Positions 5,985-7,552 of a DNA stretch of 7,552 nucleotides are shown one piece after another. Each line of letters begins with the position of its first letter. Position 1 is the first letter of the stretch. The translations under genes and the position numbers were made by a program. Below the pieces are notes generated by a model. It was not told the origin of the DNA. It was given only the letters and a program-made list of their open reading frames with translations, and made no database searches. This DNA comes from an uncultured Bacteroidota bacterium (GTDB lineage: Bacteria > Bacteroidota > Bacteroidia > Chitinophagales > Chitinophagaceae), in assembly GCA_903825065.1 (NCBI GenBank), contig CAIJZG010000245.1:1-7552 (forward strand). The letters run 5' to 3'.

Positions 5985-7169
5985 TTATGGAAGTTCAATC
6001 ACCATTGCACTAGCCCCACCACCACCATTGCAAATACCTGCTGCACCTATCTTTCCTGCATTTTGTTTTAAAACATGAATTAAAGTAACTACAATTCTTG
6101 CGCCACTGCATCCTAGAGCATGCCCAATTGAAACAGCACCACCATGCACATTAACTTTAGCAGGATCTAATTTCATTTTTTGTGTATTGATAATGCCAAC
6201 CACAGAAAAAGCTTCATTCAATTCTATAAAATCAATATCACTCATTTGCAACCCTGCTTTTTGAACAGCTTTAGGTACCGCTAAAGATGGTGTTGTTGTA
6301 AACCACTCAGGCGCTTGTTCGGCATCAGCATAACTACGAATAATAGCTAATGGTTTTAAGCCCATTGCATCTGCTTTTTCTTTACTCATCAAAACCAATG
6401 CAGCTGCGCCATCATTCATAGTAGATGCATTAGCAGCGGTTACTGTTCCATCTTTAATAAATGCAGGTTTCAATTCTGGGATCTTATCAAATTTTACATT
6501 GAAGGCTTCTTCATCTTTATTGAATAAAATAGGATCGCCTTTTCTTTGTGGTATGGATACCGGAACAACTTCTGCATCAAAAGATCCTTTGTTCCAGGCA
6601 GCCTGACTTCTTTGATAACTTTGAATGGCAAATGCATCTTGCTCTTCCCTACTGATATTATATTCTTTAGCACATAACTCAGCAGAATTCCCCATAGCAT
6701 AATTATGATATACATCTGTTAATCCATCCTTAGTCAAGCCATCAATCAGTGAAACATTTCCATATTTATTTCCCCATCGCATATTCGGATTATAATAAGG
6801 CACGTTGCTCATACTTTCCATACCACCTGCAACAATCACATCTGCATCGCCTAATAAAATTGATTGTGCACCTTGCATAATTGCTTTCATACCACTTGCG
6901 CAAACTTTATTGATTGTGGTACAAATTACACTATCTGGAAGTCCGGCAAATTTCGATGCCTGACGTGCAGGAGCCTGTCCAAGATTTGCTTGTATTACAC
7001 AACCCATGATTACTTCTTGCACATGAATAGGCTCTATACCAGCGCGTTCTACTGCTGCTTTAATAGCAATAGCACCTAATTGTGTGGCTGTAAAATCTTT
7101 TAAACTTCCACCAAAACTACCCGTTGGTGTACGAACAGCTGAAACAATATATACAGTTTTACTAGTCAT
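5985..7169 (-). CDS. Acetyl-CoA C-acetyltransferase (thiolase II)
   Basis: This 394-residue protein has the standard length for a biosynthetic-type thiolase; it condenses two acetyl-CoA to acetoacetyl-CoA or cleaves in reverse, in the cytoplasm. The N-terminal domain has SAVRTPTGSFGGSL (10-23), nucleophile C90 in NKVCASGMKA, and GGMESMSNVPY (115-125). The C-terminal domain has NEAF (N318, E319), GGAVSIGHALGCSGAR with H350, and the catalytic C380 in CNGGGGAS. All three thiolase active-site elements (Cys, His, Cys) are intact. The ATG at 7169 is preceded 16 bases away by a TAnnTTTG box. The acetyltransferase gene follows by 19 bases and the desaturase gene lies upstream. The role could be ketone-body/PHB-type metabolism, mevalonate entry or fatty-acid degradation; no companion gene here decides between them. 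Confidence 0.95.
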   Translation of the reverse strand: MTSKTVYIVSAVRTPTGSFGGSLKDFTATQLGAIAIKAAVERAGIEPIHVQEVIMGCVIQANLGQAPARQASKFAGLPDSVICTTINKVCASGMKAIMQGAQSILLGDADVIVAGGMESMSNVPYYNPNMRWGNKYGNVSLIDGLTKDGLTDVYHNYAMGNSAELCAKEYNISREEQDAFAIQSYQRSQAAWNKGSFDAEVVPVSIPQRKGDPILFNKDEEAFNVKFDKIPELKPAFIKDGTVTAANASTMNDGAAALVLMSKEKADAMGLKPLAIIRSYADAEQAPEWFTTTPSLAVPKAVQKAGLQMSDIDFIELNEAFSVVGIINTQKMKLDPAKVNVHGGAVSIGHALGCSGARIVVTLIHVLKQNAGKIGAAGICNGGGGASAMVIELP

Positions 7170-7185
7170 AATTTCTAAGTAGACT

Positions 7186-7193
7186 CAAAGATA
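7186..7193 (-). promoter_or_regulatory. Bacteroidota -7 box TATCTTTG for the thiolase unit
   Basis: Read on the minus strand, TATCTTTG matches TAnnTTTG exactly and ends 16 bases before the thiolase ATG. The nearest upstream TTTG (minus strand, 7211-7208) is 14 bases away, shorter than the usual 19-23 spacing, so the -33 element is uncertain. It indicates that thiolase and acetyltransferase form a unit separate from the desaturase. Confidence 0.55.
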
Positions 7194-7197
7194 AATT

Positions 7198-7222
7198 AAA
7201 GCCCTAACAAACGTTAGCCTTT
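7198..7222. promoter_or_regulatory. Inverted repeat CTAAC-N4-GTTAG with flanking AAAG/CTTT: operator or terminator hairpin
   Basis: CTAAC (7204-7208) and GTTAG (7213-7217) form a perfect 5-4-5 inverted repeat. After a small internal loop, AAAG (7198-7201) pairs with CTTT (7219-7222), giving a 9-bp imperfect stem. It lies 21 bases after the desaturase stop and just upstream of the thiolase -7 box. It could be a TetR-type operator controlling the thiolase promoter or the terminator stem of the desaturase; the following sequence lacks a long T-run, which weakens the terminator reading. Confidence 0.4.
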
Positions 7223-7243
7223 CATAAATATGTATCGCTTTTA

Positions 7244-7552
7244 TCAAAGCTCAGAATCTGGTTTTGATTCATCACTCAAAGGCAGTTTGCCACGATTAGT
7301 TCGAATGATCCTAGAATAAAGCGAAATTTCTTTATCAAATAAAAATTGAACAAATAGTTTGTTCCACGAAGTATGATATTGGAGTGTATCATAAAATGTT
7401 GAAGCACTTTTTCGTATTTGTGGTAATTTATTCCATGGTACCGATGGAAAATCATGATGTTCATTATGATATCCTACGTTAAATGCAACCCTATTAAAAG
7501 AGCCATAATAACTATGGGTTTCTTGTTCCCCATTTAATAAGTAATGTTCTTG
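7244..7552 (-). CDS. Fatty-acid desaturase, sphingolipid delta-4 desaturase (DEGS)-like, C-terminal part
   Basis: The frame read leftward from the window edge is open for 102 residues to a TGA at 7244; the N-terminal two-thirds, including two His boxes and most membrane segments, lies outside. The visible part contains ETHSYYG (11-17), then FNVGYHNEHHDFPSVP (24-39) with the third histidine box HNEHH, KLPQIRKSASTFYDTLQYH (42-60), TSW (61-63) and DKEISLYSRIIR (73-84). These match, in order and spacing, the C-terminus of eukaryotic dihydroceramide delta-4 desaturase as I remember it (SYYG, FNVGYHNEHHDFP, LP-VRK, YYD-L-HY-SW, D-ISPYSR). Such enzymes are di-iron membrane desaturases that introduce the 4,5 trans double bond into sphingoid bases. 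A 62-residue open frame in another phase of the same strand (7276-7464) is a shadow. Substrate in this organism is inferred; another acyl lipid is possible. Confidence 0.85.
   Translation of the reverse strand, partial: QEHYLLNGEQETHSYYGSFNRVAFNVGYHNEHHDFPSVPWNKLPQIRKSASTFYDTLQYHTSWNKLFVQFLFDKEISLYSRIIRTNRGKLPLSDESKPDSEL

Noticed and set aside
6494..6715. 73-residue open frame inside the thiolase gene, same strand
   Set aside because: Shadow of the thiolase, whose frame carries all catalytic motifs.
6864..7079. 71-residue open frame antisense to the thiolase
   Set aside because: Cys/Thr-rich shadow translation with no recognisable domain, fully inside the thiolase.
7276..7464. 62-residue open frame on the minus strand near the right edge
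   Set aside because: Another frame of the same strand, open to the window edge, encodes the conserved desaturase C-terminus with the HNEHH box.
1..7552. Mobile element, CRISPR array, tRNA/rRNA or prophage genes
   Set aside because: No terminal inverted repeats, transposase or integrase motifs, regularly spaced repeats or tRNA-like cloverleaf sequence were noticed; all long frames are accounted for by metabolic or membrane genes.

Overview
The window looks like a chromosomal segment from a member of the Bacteroidota, most plausibly the Chitinophagales/Sphingobacteriia side. Four observations support this. The DNA is AT-rich. Genes start without clear Shine-Dalgarno sequences. Two starts are preceded at 16-18 nt by the Bacteroidota-type -7 box TAnnTTTG. 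One gene matches DUF6588, a family I know from Bacteroidota. The genus cannot be fixed from the sequence alone. I see no insertion sequence, CRISPR array, tRNA or rRNA, and no gene-free stretch longer than about 80 bases.

The left part (1-4305, plus strand) is a compact inorganic-sulfur cluster. In order it holds: the 3' end of a TauE/SafE sulfite-exporter-family permease; a CstB-like fusion of a persulfide dioxygenase (metallo-beta-lactamase fold) with an inactive and an active rhodanese domain; two half-length YeeE/YedE (DUF395) membrane proteins of the PmpA/PmpB kind; and a diheme cytochrome c of the TsdA (thiosulfate dehydrogenase/tetrathionate reductase) family. The last three genes are separated by only 3 and 5 bases and must be one transcription unit. 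Read together, the cluster suggests this route (inference): persulfide sulfur is oxidised to sulfite and converted to thiosulfate in the cytoplasm, sulfite or thiosulfate crosses the membrane through TauE and/or PmpAB, and TsdA oxidises thiosulfate to tetrathionate in the periplasm, or runs in reverse. No CsoR/CstR-type regulator, sulfide:quinone reductase or TsdB electron acceptor is visible here.

The middle (4347-5411) is a DUF6588 protein with a signal peptide and a beta-rich body. It has its own -7 box, so its link to the sulfur genes is only positional. It ends 35 bases from a convergent minus-strand unit.

The right part (5447-7552, minus strand) holds, in transcription order: the C-terminal 102 residues of a fatty-acid desaturase strikingly like the eukaryotic sphingolipid delta-4 desaturase (DEGS); an acetyl-CoA C-acetyltransferase (thiolase) with a good -7 box and an overlapping inverted repeat upstream; and a PaiA-like GNAT acetyltransferase 19 bases downstream of the thiolase, probably cotranscribed with it. 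The desaturase is the least expected gene, because bacterial sphingolipids are normally dihydroceramides lacking the delta-4 double bond.
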